Assembly: GCF_040819555.1 (NCBI RefSeq)
Contig: NZ_CP161920.1
Location: 1,673,001 to 1,737,000, forward strand
DNA: 64,000 nt
Source: Nitratireductor sp. GISD-1A_MAKvit
GTDB lineage: Bacteria; Pseudomonadota; Alphaproteobacteria; Rhizobiales; Rhizobiaceae
Reading direction: 5' to 3'
The notes below the pieces were generated by a model. That model did not search any database, was not told the origin of the DNA, and saw only the letters and a program-made list of their open reading frames with translations. The position numbers were made by a program, and so were the translations under genes. Positions 1 to 8,529 of this stretch are shown here, in pieces; position 1 is the stretch's first letter, and each line of letters starts with the position of its first letter.

Positions 1-1
1 C

Positions 2-1450
2 AATGAGCAGATCAGCTTCGAGGCGCGAGAATCCGAAACGGTGGCGATAGTGGGCGAATCCGGCTGCGGAAAATCGACTCTCGCCAAGGTGCTTCTCGGG
101 CTGGAAACGGCAACGGATGGCGAAGTGGTGCTCGAAAACGAGCCCATTCAGTCTACGCCTGTCGAAGACCGGGATACAGGCACAGTGGCCGGTATCCAGA
201 TGGTGTTTCAAAACCCGTTCGATACACTCAATCCCAGCCATTCGGTTGGTTCGCAGATCGTGCGCACGCTGGAAAAATTCAACATTGGCAACACGCTGGC
301 CGACCGAAAGCAGCGCATGCTGGAACTGCTTGATCTCGTAAAACTGCCACGCGCCTTTGCAGATCGCATGCCGCGCCAGCTATCGGGCGGGCAGAAGCAG
401 CGCATCGGCGTTGCCCGCGCCTTCGCCGGCAATGCCAAGGTGGTGGTGGCGGATGAGCCCGTCTCCGCGCTCGATGTTTCCGTGCAGGCGGCGGTGACCG
501 AACTGTTGATGGACATTCAGCGCAAGAACAAGACCACCATGCTGTTCATCAGCCACGATCTGTCCGTGGTGCGCTATCTGGCCGACCGGGTTGTGGTCAT
601 GTATCTCGGCCATATCGTGGAGCAGGGGACGACCGATCAGATCTTCGCGCCGCCCTATCACCCCTATACGGAAGCGCTCCTTTCGGCGATCCCGATTGCC
701 GATACGTCTGTCCGCAAGAAGCATATCGTGCTTGAAGGCGACATTCCCTCGGCCATGAACCCGCCATCCGGCTGTCCGTTCCAGACGCGATGCCGTTACA
801 AGGACCAGGTGCCAGGCGGCAAATGCGAGCGCGAGGTGCCGCCGCTGAAGGATCTGGGCGAGGGACATTTCAGCCTTTGCTGGCTGGGTGACGAAACGTT
901 GAAATCCATGGAACCGGTGATCAGTTTCGATGCGCCGCGGAAAACCGCCAAACCCGCGCGCCGGCAGGGGAAGGCGAAGGCGGCCAGTCAGAAACCGAAG
1001 GCAAAGGGCGAAATCCGGCCGATAGCCGGGGGGCGAAAACCCGTCAGGGCTTCCGCGGCGGGCCTGTCGGCGGTGCCGGGCTCTTCCTCGCCGAAACGGG
1101 TACAGGCCGAAGCGGGGGCAGGGCGTCAGGCCACATCCACCCGCGTGAAGCCGGCAACTGCAAAGACGGCGAAAGACGCGCGACCCGCCCGCATCCGCAA
1201 GCCCGCAAAACCCGATGATCTGAAGCTGATTTCCGGTGTGGGGCCGAAGCTGGAGGCGCGGCTCAATGATCTCGGTATCTACACCTTTGCGCAGATCGCA
1301 GCCTGGAAAAAGGCCGAGCGCGACTGGGTGGACGACCATCTGAGGTTCAAAGGCCGCATCGAGCGTGATGACTGGGTGAAACAGGCCAAGGCGCTCGCCA
1401 AGGGCGGTGTCGAGGAATACGTCCGGGTTTTCGGCAAGAAGCCACGCTGA
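2..1450 (+). CDS. Oligopeptide ABC transporter ATP-binding protein with C-terminal helix-hairpin-helix domain (5' partial)
   Basis: The reading frame is open at the left edge, so the start lies outside the window. Walker A (GESGCGKST, about 53-79), the LSGGQKQR signature (about 380) and Walker B VVVADEPVSALD identify an ABC ATPase. The HPYTEALLSAIP motif and the cysteine motif CPFQTRC further on are typical of the oligopeptide/dipeptide (OppF/DppF) class, which powers peptide uptake at the inner membrane. After the usual family end (about nt 900) there is a low-complexity Ala/Lys/Pro/Arg linker of about 90 residues. A last domain of about 80 residues (from about 1210) contains LKLISGVGPKLEARL, and it closely resembles, from memory, the C-terminal extension of rhizobial NuoE. 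The frame is continuous through the junction. The ATPase call is secure; the role of the tail is unknown. Confidence 0.9.
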   Translation, partial: NEQISFEARESETVAIVGESGCGKSTLAKVLLGLETATDGEVVLENEPIQSTPVEDRDTGTVAGIQMVFQNPFDTLNPSHSVGSQIVRTLEKFNIGNTLADRKQRMLELLDLVKLPRAFADRMPRQLSGGQKQRIGVARAFAGNAKVVVADEPVSALDVSVQAAVTELLMDIQRKNKTTMLFISHDLSVVRYLADRVVVMYLGHIVEQGTTDQIFAPPYHPYTEALLSAIPIADTSVRKKHIVLEGDIPSAMNPPSGCPFQTRCRYKDQVPGGKCEREVPPLKDLGEGHFSLCWLGDETLKSMEPVISFDAPRKTAKPARRQGKAKAASQKPKAKGEIRPIAGGRKPVRASAAGLSAVPGSSSPKRVQAEAGAGRQATSTRVKPATAKTAKDARPARIRKPAKPDDLKLISGVGPKLEARLNDLGIYTFAQIAAWKKAERDWVDDHLRFKGRIERDDWVKQAKALAKGGVEEYVRVFGKKPR

Positions 1451-1545
1451 AGGTTCATACCGCCAATTTTACGCGATCTTTTCTGGATGTTCCCCGGATT
1501 TTGCAGCACGTTGCTGCGGTCTGTGGGTCCACCAAGGAGAATCGC

Positions 1546-2505
1546 ATGCCCTCTCGGTTTGTTCGCTTGCTGTCGCTGCTTTGCGTCACCATTGGCCTGT
1601 CGGGTGCCTTTGTGACCTCTTCCCAAGCACAAGGAAGCGTGCAGGCCGTCGCAACAGCCGATCTCAATATGCGCAGCGGGCCCGGAGTTCGGTACCGCGT
1701 GGTGTTTACGATCCCACGTGGCGGGCGTGTCTCGACGTTGCGCTGCACCGACCGCTATAGATGGTGTGAGGTGGGATTTGCCAGGCGTAAGGGCTGGGTC
1801 TCTGCGCGCTACCTGCGCGATAGCCGCCCGCGTTACCGAGATCGCCCGATTTCGGATATCGGCGCGGTCATCGGGCTGGAAATCTTTCGCTTCGTGCTGC
1901 GCGAAATCGAGCAGCGCGATCGGGAGAACGACTTCGAGTCCATTGGAGGAGCTGGGGGAGACCGGCGCCCGACACCTCGAAATGTCTGTTTTTACGACCG
2001 CCCGAGTTTCAAGGGGCGACGCTTTTGCGCGGGAATCGGGAAGCAGGCTCATGTTCTGATGCGCGGCTGGCGCGGGCGTGTCGCTTCAATTCGTGTAGGA
2101 AAGCGCACCTCAGTCGAGATCTGTTCGCGTCCGGGGTATGGTGGCCGGTGTTCACTTGTGACGCGCAACCTGACGTATCTCCGGCGGGGTGATGCAGTCA
2201 CGTCGTTTCGTGTGCTCCGTCGCCAGCGGGGCGATGTCACCGATTTCGAGACATCACGCCGAGCGTGCTTCTTCGAGCATACAGGCTTTCGCGGTGCCGG
2301 CATCTGTTTCGATGCAGGAGACGGAGCGGTGCGCCTGCCGCGTGAGTGGAACAACCGCATCTCGTCCGTGCGTCTTGAAGGAGGCGTCGAGGCGCGTGTT
2401 TGCGAGAGAAGCAATTTCAACGGATGGTGCGAAACCATTCGGCGAGACCTGCCTCGTCTGCGCGACTACTACAATGACGAGATCAGTTCTCTGGAAGTCT
2501 ACTGA
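1546..2505 (+). CDS. Secreted SH3-domain protein with beta/gamma-crystallin-like repeats
   Basis: The ATG at 1546 is chosen because AAGGAGA lies 6 bases upstream; an in-frame TTG at 1501 lacks such a site. The 319-residue product begins with a signal peptide (cleavage near SSQAQG), so it is exported. Residues of about 33-95 form a bacterial SH3 domain (LNMRSGPGVRYRVVFTIPRG, then a W-C-EV and GWVSARYL pattern), a cell-wall or peptide-binding module. The C-terminal part has cysteine-paired repeats (CFYDRPSFKGRRFC, CFFEHTGFRGAGICF, VCERSNFNGWCETI) that look like beta/gamma-crystallin strands and probably give a compact, possibly Ca-binding fold. No catalytic residues are recognised. It is monocistronic. 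A structural or envelope stress role is a guess. Confidence 0.75.
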   Translation: MPSRFVRLLSLLCVTIGLSGAFVTSSQAQGSVQAVATADLNMRSGPGVRYRVVFTIPRGGRVSTLRCTDRYRWCEVGFARRKGWVSARYLRDSRPRYRDRPISDIGAVIGLEIFRFVLREIEQRDRENDFESIGGAGGDRRPTPRNVCFYDRPSFKGRRFCAGIGKQAHVLMRGWRGRVASIRVGKRTSVEICSRPGYGGRCSLVTRNLTYLRRGDAVTSFRVLRRQRGDVTDFETSRRACFFEHTGFRGAGICFDAGDGAVRLPREWNNRISSVRLEGGVEARVCERSNFNGWCETIRRDLPRLRDYYNDEISSLEVY

Positions 2506-2632
2506 GGATTTCCAGCGCTGATCTGCTGTCTGCTCGCTCCCGAACATGCCTATATGCGGTGCGAAACACATCGAATGAAATATGACGTTCGTAATCATGT
2601 TTTATTTCAACGGGTTGCGCTTCGCTGCTAAA

Positions 2633-2648
2633 TTTGACCGATTGATAA
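2633..2648. promoter_or_regulatory. Possible degenerate RutR half-site upstream of preT
   Basis: Upstream of preT an AT-rich stretch contains TTGACC followed by a 4-base spacer and GATAAA. The left half equals the left half of the RutR-type box found at 27809; the right half fits poorly. It is included because preTA and the 19.5-28.6 kb cluster belong to the same pathway and would be expected to share a regulator. Weak evidence. Confidence 0.25.
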
Positions 2649-2698
2649 AAAATTGAAACTGCGTTAGCCTTTTCCCAATAATAAAAGGGGAATACGGA

Positions 2699-4051
2699 AT
2701 GGCTGATGGTCTCTATGCGGACGGCATCGCCGCCGGCCGCCTTTCCGGTGAGGAGTACGACAGGAACTTCTCCGACCTGCATCCACCGCTCGACCGCCAT
2801 GAGGCGGCCGTGGAGGCGGATCGCTGTTACTTCTGTTTCGATGCGCCATGCATGACGGCGTGTCCGACATCTATCGACATACCCATGTTCATCCGCCAGA
2901 TCGCCACGGACAATCCGCTGGGGTCTGCAAAAACGATCTTCGACCAGAACATTCTTGGTGGCATGTGCGCCCGCGTCTGCCCGACGGAGACGCTGTGCGA
3001 AGAAGCCTGCGTGCGCGAGGAGGCAGAGGGCAAGCCGGTGCAGATCGGTCGTCTGCAGCGCTATGCCACCGATGCGGCGATGGCGGCCGGCGCACAGTTT
3101 TATGAGCGTGCGGCATCGACGGGCAAACGCGTTGCCATCGTCGGAGCAGGGCCGGCGGGGCTTGCGTGTGCGCATCGTCTGGCCGTTCATGGTCATGACG
3201 TCACCATTTTCGAGGCAAGACCGAAGCCCGGTGGGCTCAACGAATTCGGCATTGCCGCCTACAAGACACCGGACGGGTTTGCCCAGGCCGAGGTGGATTA
3301 TGTGATGGCGATTGGCGGTATCACGCTTGAGGAAGGCAAGGCGCTCGGGCGCGACTTTTCGCTCGGTGATCTCAGCCGGGATTTCGACGCTGTGTTCCTC
3401 GGCATGGGGCTCGCCGGTGTCAACGCGCTCGGTGCGGAGGGTGAAGATGTTGAAGGCGTGGAGAGTGCTGTGGACTACATCGCGCATCTGCGTCAGGCAC
3501 AGGATCTCGCCAGCATGCCGGTCGGTCGCCGTGTCGTCGTGATCGGCGGCGGGATGACGGCTATCGATGCTGCCGTACAGGCGAGGCTTCTGGGCGCCGA
3601 GGAGGTCACGATCTGCTATCGTCGCGGCCAGGAGCACATGAACGCCTCGGAGTTCGAGCAGGATCTGGCCGCTTCCAAAGGTGTTGTCATCCGGCACTGG
3701 CTCCAGCCCCGGCGCATTCTTGCCGACAAGGGCAGGGTCACCGGAATCGAGCTCGAATACACGGCGCTGAAGGGCGCAAAGCTCTCTGGCACCGGCGAGA
3801 CCCTCACCCTGCGCGCCGACCAGGTTTTCAAGGCCATCGGACAGTCTTTCGAGGCCGGGGTCCTGAACGGCTCCGGCACATCGATTGCGCTTGAAGGACG
3901 TCGCATCAAGGTGGATGAGGAAGGGCGTACCTCCATGCAAAAGGTCTGGGCCGGGGGCGACTGTATCGCCGGCGGCGATGATCTCACCGTTTCGGCGGTC
4001 GCGCAGGGGCGTGACGCAGCCGAGAGCATCCACCGTGCATTGGCCGGCTGA
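2699..4051 (+). CDS. preT: NAD-dependent dihydropyrimidine dehydrogenase, PreT (electron-transfer) subunit
   Basis: 450 residues. The N-terminal cysteines C43, C46, C51 and C55 (CYFCFDAPCMTAC) and a second group in GGMCARVCPTETLCEEAC form the two [4Fe-4S] ligand sets of the GltD/PreT family. An FAD-binding VAIVGAGPAGLACA motif (about 145) and a second Rossmann motif VVVIGGGMTAIDAA (about 280) for NAD(P)H follow. In this family the subunit passes NADH electrons to PreA, which reduces uracil or thymine to the dihydropyrimidine. The start has AAAGGGGA upstream. preA follows 14 bases after the stop, so the two are cotranscribed. The AT-rich upstream region may carry a RutR half-site. Confidence is high because of the paired preA. 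Confidence 0.93.
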   Translation: MADGLYADGIAAGRLSGEEYDRNFSDLHPPLDRHEAAVEADRCYFCFDAPCMTACPTSIDIPMFIRQIATDNPLGSAKTIFDQNILGGMCARVCPTETLCEEACVREEAEGKPVQIGRLQRYATDAAMAAGAQFYERAASTGKRVAIVGAGPAGLACAHRLAVHGHDVTIFEARPKPGGLNEFGIAAYKTPDGFAQAEVDYVMAIGGITLEEGKALGRDFSLGDLSRDFDAVFLGMGLAGVNALGAEGEDVEGVESAVDYIAHLRQAQDLASMPVGRRVVVIGGGMTAIDAAVQARLLGAEEVTICYRRGQEHMNASEFEQDLAASKGVVIRHWLQPRRILADKGRVTGIELEYTALKGAKLSGTGETLTLRADQVFKAIGQSFEAGVLNGSGTSIALEGRRIKVDEEGRTSMQKVWAGGDCIAGGDDLTVSAVAQGRDAAESIHRALAG

Positions 4052-4065
4052 GGAGCAAGAAACCC

Positions 4066-5376
4066 ATGGCAGACATTCGCAGCAATTTCGTTGGTATCAA
4101 GTCTCCCAATCCGTTCTGGCTTGCTTCCGCACCGCCCACCGACAAGGCCTATAATGTCGAACGCGCCTTCAAGGCGGGCTGGGGTGGTGTTGTCTGGAAG
4201 ACGCTGGGCGAGGAGGGGCCACCGGTCGTCAATGTCAACGGGCCGCGCTATGGCGCGATCTGGGGCGCTGATCGCCGGCTGCTGGGCCTCAACAACATCG
4301 AGCTCATCACCGACCGCGATCTTTATCTGAACCTGCGCGAAATCAAGCAGGTGAAGAAGAACTGGCCCGATCGTGCGCTGATCGTTTCGCTTATGGTGCC
4401 CTGTGAGGAAGACGCATGGAAAGCCATTCTCCCGCTGGTGGAAGAAACGGAAGCTGATGGCATCGAGCTCAATTTCGGCTGCCCCCACGGCATGAGCGAG
4501 CGTGGCATGGGTGCTGCCGTGGGGCAGGTGCCTGAATATGTCGAGATGGTGGTGCGCTGGTGCAAGCAATATACGCGCATGCCAGTCATCACCAAGCTGA
4601 CGCCCAACATCACTGATGTGCGCCAGCCGGCACGGGCTGCCCAGGCGGGTGGTACCGATGCGGTGTCGCTGATCAACACGATCAATTCGATCACGGCGGT
4701 GGACCTCGACAGTTTTGCACCGGAGCCGACTATTGACGGCAAGGGCTCTCACGGTGGTTATTGCGGCCCTGCGGTTAAACCAATCGCGCTCAACATGGTG
4801 GCTGAGATCGCGCGCGATGCCGAGACTGCCGGCCTGCCGATTTCCGGCATTGGCGGGGTCACCACATGGCGCGATGCGGCCGAGTTCCTCGCGCTGGGTG
4901 CCGGCACCGTTCAGGTCTGCACCGCCGCCATGACCTATGGCTTCAAGATCGTCGAGGAGATGATCGAAGGGCTTGAAAACTGGATGGATGTCAAGGGCCA
5001 TTCCACGCTCGATGACGTGATCGGCCGGGCAACGCCCAATGTGACGGACTGGCAGTATCTCAATTTGAACTATGTCACCAAAGCACGGATCGATCAGGAC
5101 AAGTGTATCAAGTGCGGACGGTGCCACATCGCCTGCGAGGACACATCCCATCAGGCGATCACCGCCATGGTGGATGGCAAGCGCCATTTCGAGGTGATCG
5201 AGGAGGAATGCGTCGGCTGCAATTTATGCGTCAATGTCTGCCCGGTGGAAGGCTGCATAGACATGGTGCCGCTGGCCGCCGGTGCTCTCGACAAGCGCAC
5301 GGGTGAAAAGGTTCAGCCCGTCTATGCCAATTGGACAACGCACCCCAACAATCCTTCCAGACTGGCTGCGGAATAA
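4066..5376 (+). CDS. preA: NAD-dependent dihydropyrimidine dehydrogenase, PreA (catalytic) subunit
   Basis: 436 residues, the usual PreA length. The first about 310 residues form the FMN-binding TIM barrel of the dihydroorotate/dihydropyrimidine dehydrogenase family (NPFWLASAPPT near the start, NFGCPHGM, ISGIGGVTTWRDAAEFLALGA phosphate-binding region). The C-terminal ferredoxin module has two [4Fe-4S] motifs, CIKCGRCHIAC and CVGCNLCVNVCPVEGC. It catalyses the first, reductive step of pyrimidine degradation in the cytoplasm together with PreT. The next enzymes, dihydropyrimidinase and the carbamoyl-amino-acid amidohydrolase, are encoded about 18 kb away in the same window (23.3-26.1 kb), so the pathway is split into two transcription units. 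Confidence 0.95.
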   Translation: MADIRSNFVGIKSPNPFWLASAPPTDKAYNVERAFKAGWGGVVWKTLGEEGPPVVNVNGPRYGAIWGADRRLLGLNNIELITDRDLYLNLREIKQVKKNWPDRALIVSLMVPCEEDAWKAILPLVEETEADGIELNFGCPHGMSERGMGAAVGQVPEYVEMVVRWCKQYTRMPVITKLTPNITDVRQPARAAQAGGTDAVSLINTINSITAVDLDSFAPEPTIDGKGSHGGYCGPAVKPIALNMVAEIARDAETAGLPISGIGGVTTWRDAAEFLALGAGTVQVCTAAMTYGFKIVEEMIEGLENWMDVKGHSTLDDVIGRATPNVTDWQYLNLNYVTKARIDQDKCIKCGRCHIACEDTSHQAITAMVDGKRHFEVIEEECVGCNLCVNVCPVEGCIDMVPLAAGALDKRTGEKVQPVYANWTTHPNNPSRLAAE

Positions 5377-5382
5377 CCGGAG

Positions 5383-5409
5383 CGTAGGGCGGCATTTGCC
5401 CGCCTTACG
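5383..5409. terminator. Hairpin after preA
   Basis: CGTAGGGCGG pairs with CCGCCTTACG across a 7-base loop (one G-T pair). It lies 7 bases after the preA stop. There is no clear T-run, so it may act as an mRNA-stabilising hairpin or an inefficient terminator. Confidence 0.4.
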
Positions 5410-5517
5410 CTTCGTCGGGATGCCCCTTTCGCGTTGATTGCACTGCGCTGCGGCATTGGCGTGAAGGAATTCGATATTCCTGTCAGGAGATGTCACGAGC
5501 GATAAATCCTGTATTGT

Positions 5518-5550
5518 AGATGATAAATATCGACGATATATATTATCCAC
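5518..5550. promoter_or_regulatory. AT-rich promoter/operator region of the Rrf2-type gene
   Basis: A short, very AT-rich stretch in GC-rich surroundings directly before the Rrf2 gene. It holds an imperfect inverted pair, ATAAATAT and ATATATAT, around CGACG. Rrf2-family regulators commonly bind AT-rich palindromes at their own promoter, so autoregulation is plausible. No experimental or comparative support. Confidence 0.3.
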
Positions 5551-5565
5551 AATATGGAGACAGGA

Positions 5566-6064
5566 ATGAAACTCAGTGACGGTGTCGAGGCGGCGATCCA
5601 TTGCGCCACTCTGCTTGCGCAGCTGGAAGAGGGGCGGACAATGCCCGCCGGTGCGCTGGCCGAGTATCACGGGCTTTCGCAAAGCTATCTCCTGAAACAT
5701 CTCAAGCAGCTCACAGCCGCGGGGATACTGCAATCTGTACCGGGGCCGCATGGGGGATACCGCCTGGCACGCTCTGCCGATGCGGTGACACTGCTTGATG
5801 TGGTGCTGGCCATCGAGGGGCCGAAGCCCGCCTTTCGCTGTGCGGAAATTCGTCAACGCGGGCCGGGGGCTCTGGAGCCACAGGCCTATGCAAAGCCGTG
5901 TGGGATCAACAGTGCCATGTTGCGAGCCGAACAGGCCCTGGCGGGCCGAGCTTCGCAAGACGCGGCTTTCCGATGTGATTTCCGATTATGAGGCGAGCGC
6001 GGATCCCCGTTCGCTCGCCTTTGGGTGCGCCTTTGTAGAGCGCCACCAGCGCCCTCAGAGCTGA
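5566..6064 (+). pseudogene. Rrf2-family transcriptional regulator, frameshifted by one extra C
   Basis: The ATG at 5566 (MKLSDGVEAAIHC) follows GGAGACAGG and is preferred over the ATG at 5554. The product has the Rrf2 winged-helix layout: LAEYHGLSQSYLLKHLKQL recognition helices, then GPHGGYRLAR. In the observed frame it ends at 5991 with an unrelated tail after AEQALAGRA. Removing one C from the CCC at 5936-5938 continues it as AWRAELRKTRLSDVI to the stop at 6064 (about 165 residues), which fits Rrf2 proteins much better. Either this is a real frameshift or one extra base was called; the context AGGCCCTG matches eight other cases in this window. It probably controls the AhpD-like gene 28 bases downstream. 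Confidence 0.8.
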
Positions 6065-6092
6065 ACAATTGTTACAATAAGAGGAACTTCCA

Positions 6093-6560
6093 ATGCAGGA
6101 ACGACTGAACTACGCAAAGGCAGCGCCGAAGCTGATAGGGGCGGTGCTGAACCTCAAAAAGGCGATCGACGATTCCGGGCTTGATCGAGGGCTGATCCAC
6201 CTCGTCAATCTCCGCGCCTCGCAGATCAACGGGTGCAGTTACTGCGTTGACATGCACACGCGCGAAGCAAGGCGGGATGGCGAGAGCGAACAGCGTGTGC
6301 ACCTGGTGTCTGCGTGGCGTGAATCTCCACTCTACACCGACCGTGAGCGTGCGGCCCTTGCATGGACCGAGCGTCTGACGAAGATTTCCGACGGACCGGT
6401 TGAGGATGGGCTCTACCAGGAGATGCTGCAGCATTTTACCGAGGAGGAACTGGTGCAGCTTTCCGTTCTGGTTGGCCTCATCAATGTATGGAACCGGATT
6501 GCCATTCCGTTCCGCTCGATTCACCCGATCATCGAAGATGATGCTCTTGCCTTAGCCTGA
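6093..6560 (+). CDS. AhpD-like carboxymuconolactone decarboxylase-family protein
   Basis: 155 residues with the CMD/AhpD core: NLRASQINGCSYCVDMHTREAR carries the CxxC pair plus the downstream His that form the peroxidase-type active site of alkylhydroperoxidase AhpD-like proteins. The family reduces peroxides or serves as a general thiol oxidoreductase. It sits directly downstream of an Rrf2-type regulator, an arrangement often seen for redox-responsive pairs. A hairpin terminator follows at 6593. The physiological substrate is unknown; a role in lactone decarboxylation is unlikely because the true pcaC is at 16.9 kb. Confidence 0.85.
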   Translation: MQERLNYAKAAPKLIGAVLNLKKAIDDSGLDRGLIHLVNLRASQINGCSYCVDMHTREARRDGESEQRVHLVSAWRESPLYTDRERAALAWTERLTKISDGPVEDGLYQEMLQHFTEEELVQLSVLVGLINVWNRIAIPFRSIHPIIEDDALALA

Positions 6561-6592
6561 AAAGACTGAGCCAAAGGACGTGTTTTTGCCAG

Positions 6593-6632
6593 ACAGCCCG
6601 GAAATCGGTTTCGATTTGCGGGCTGTTCTTTT
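6593..6632 (+). terminator. Rho-independent terminator after the AhpD-like gene
   Basis: ACAGCCCG (6593-6600) pairs perfectly with CGGGCTGT (6619-6626), followed by TCTTTT. It separates the Rrf2/AhpD unit from the following exporter gene. Confidence 0.75.
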
Positions 6633-6657
6633 AGGGTCAAAGCATGTTTGGGGGGAT

Positions 6658-7605
6658 ATGTTGGCTGAGAGCTTGCAAGCAAGAACGGCGCGGCGGGATG
6701 CGCATCGCACGAGTGCGACGGGCCTGCAGAAGAAGCAGGGGCATCTGGCCATGCTTGCCTTCGCAACACTGGTGGCAGGCTCCTTCTCGCTGGGCTCTCT
6801 TGCTGCGCCGCATATTGGTCCGGTGGCGCTCAATGCCGCCCGCTTTCTTATCAGCATTGTCTTTATGGCGCTGATGGTACGCCTGGTCTTACGACAGCCA
6901 CTACCGTTCCCCAAAGCCCCATGGCGCTTTCTGGTGCTGGGTGGGCTGATGGCGTTCTATTTCGTCACCATGTTCATGGCGCTTGGCATGACAAGCCCGG
7001 TGTCAACCGGTGCCGTGTTCACGCTCATGCCGCTGCTCAGCGCGTTTTTTGGATTTGTCATTTTGCGGCAGGTGCCGCGCGGGCTTGTCATTCCAAGCCT
7101 CATTCTTGCAGGGCTGGGGTCAGTCTGGGTCATTTTCGACGGGGATCTGGAGGCCATGCGTCGTTTCGATCTGGGCGAGGGGGAAATGATCTTTTTCGCC
7201 GGAGTGGTCGCGCACGCCGCCTATGCTTCTCTGGTGCGGCTCTACAATCGCGGCGAACCTGTCTTTGCCTTTACCTTCTGGACGCTGCTCGCGACCGGCA
7301 TACTGATCGGCCTTTACGGGGTAAGTGAAATCGCCGCGACAGACTGGTCCGCCTTACCATCCATCACCTGGATCGCGATCTTCTATCTTGCGATTTTCAC
7401 AACGGCGGGTACGTTTTTCCTGCTCCAGTTCGCCGCTCTCAGGCTGCCGGCCTCCAAGGTGCTGGCCTACAATTACCTTACCCCGACACTGATCATTCTG
7501 TTCGAAGGGCTGCTCGGCCATGGCTGGGCGAGCCTCTCCGTGGTGGCAGGTGCCGTCCTCACGATCCTTGGCCTGGTGATCCTGGCACTTTCGCCTGAAG
7601 GATGA
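6658..7605 (+). CDS. DMT-superfamily (EamA) transporter
   Basis: The ATG at 6658 follows GGGGGAT; an in-frame start at 6580 would run through the upstream terminator. 315 residues with about ten hydrophobic segments, in two EamA repeats (repeat one around GSFSLGSLAAPHIGPVALNAARF, repeat two ending in LTPTLIILFEGLLGHGWASLSVVAGAVLTILGL). Members are inner-membrane carriers that usually export amino acids or metabolites. It converges on paaX, with only 2 bases between the stops. No substrate can be assigned. Confidence 0.85.
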   Translation: MLAESLQARTARRDAHRTSATGLQKKQGHLAMLAFATLVAGSFSLGSLAAPHIGPVALNAARFLISIVFMALMVRLVLRQPLPFPKAPWRFLVLGGLMAFYFVTMFMALGMTSPVSTGAVFTLMPLLSAFFGFVILRQVPRGLVIPSLILAGLGSVWVIFDGDLEAMRRFDLGEGEMIFFAGVVAHAAYASLVRLYNRGEPVFAFTFWTLLATGILIGLYGVSEIAATDWSALPSITWIAIFYLAIFTTAGTFFLLQFAALRLPASKVLAYNYLTPTLIILFEGLLGHGWASLSVVAGAVLTILGLVILALSPEG

Positions 7606-7607
7606 GG

Positions 7608-8489
7608 TCAATCGCCAAAACGACGATGGAATGTGCCTGCATCCACGAGTGGCGGCAGATTGGCCTGGTCGAGCCAGCTTTCGCTTTGAGGCAGCAGGAG
7701 TTGATAAAGATCGCGTACCAGAAGCCGCGCCTCTTCGCCCGGCCAGTCCTGTGGCAAGAGAGCCATTGGCAGGCCCGGATCGCGCAAGACGATGCGCCGC
7801 CAGTCGTGGATAAGCAGGGTGCGCGCGGCCATGGCGTCGATCGGGGTTGGAAGAGGGCGAAGGGCAAGGCTTCTGGCGAGCGGCGTGTACTCCGCAATCA
7901 GCTCACGATAGGCGCTGGCGATCTCGTCGGAGAGCCACAGGGTTCGCACCATTTCGGGGTGCTCGGCGCTTGTACCGTGGATCACAAGCATATCGCTCAG
8001 AGGCGGTTCGCTGTCCTCCTGTTTGAGTGTGCGTGGCAGAAGGTGGACGCTGTCGGCTATTCTCAGAAAGCCCTGATCCTTTAGCAGATCGTCCCGGGCT
8101 CTCCCATTGCTGCCAGGTGGGGCAATGGCGACAGTCCACGAACCGTCCCAGTCAGGCGGGCCGGCAGCATAGATGCGGCGTGTGGCCTGGTCAAAAGCAT
8201 GCTGACCGTGCCTGTCGAGAGAAAAGAAGGAGTTTCGCCCACGTCTTTCGCGCACCACCCAGCCATCGCTGGCAAGCCGCGACATGGCGGTTCGCAGCGC
8301 ACCTGCCTCGATGCCGAGATGCGCCATCACATTCTGCAGGCTGGATAGTGGCGCTTCGCCGCCGCGCGGGACGATCGCATCGCCAAAAAGTGTGATGACC
8401 AGCGACCAGACCCGGACGCGCCCGCGCTGATGCAGGCGATCGATCAGTCCGGCAAGGGCTGTTTCGGCTGGTTCGGTCGGCACATCCAT
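7608..8489 (-). CDS. paaX: PaaX-family transcriptional regulator of phenylacetate catabolism
   Basis: About 293 residues. The N-terminal winged helix (WSLVITLFGDAIVPRGGEAPLSSLQNVMAHLGIEAGALRTAMSRLASDGWVVRERRGR) and the C-terminal PaaX-type domain (LPQDWPGEEARLLVRDLY) match the GntR-like PaaX repressors, which release DNA on binding phenylacetyl-CoA. The ATG at 8489 is preferred; a TTG at 8498 is the alternative. It is last in the minus-strand unit paaI-paaK-tetR-paaX, 40 bases after the tetR stop, so this locus carries two candidate phenylacetate regulators side by side. Confidence 0.88.
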   Translation of the reverse strand: MDVPTEPAETALAGLIDRLHQRGRVRVWSLVITLFGDAIVPRGGEAPLSSLQNVMAHLGIEAGALRTAMSRLASDGWVVRERRGRNSFFSLDRHGQHAFDQATRRIYAAGPPDWDGSWTVAIAPPGSNGRARDDLLKDQGFLRIADSVHLLPRTLKQEDSEPPLSDMLVIHGTSAEHPEMVRTLWLSDEIASAYRELIAEYTPLARSLALRPLPTPIDAMAARTLLIHDWRRIVLRDPGLPMALLPQDWPGEEARLLVRDLYQLLLPQSESWLDQANLPPLVDAGTFHRRFGD

Positions 8490-8529
8490 TCGATTCAAAT
8501 GCCATGGGAACGCGGGACGGGCAAGTCCG

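Noticed and set aside
2483..4033. Long antisense open frame opposite preT (and similar ones opposite preA, paaZ, ettA, hydA and the oxoprolinase)
   Set aside because: High GC makes long antisense frames common. The translations have no recognisable domain, and the opposite strand encodes complete, conserved enzymes.
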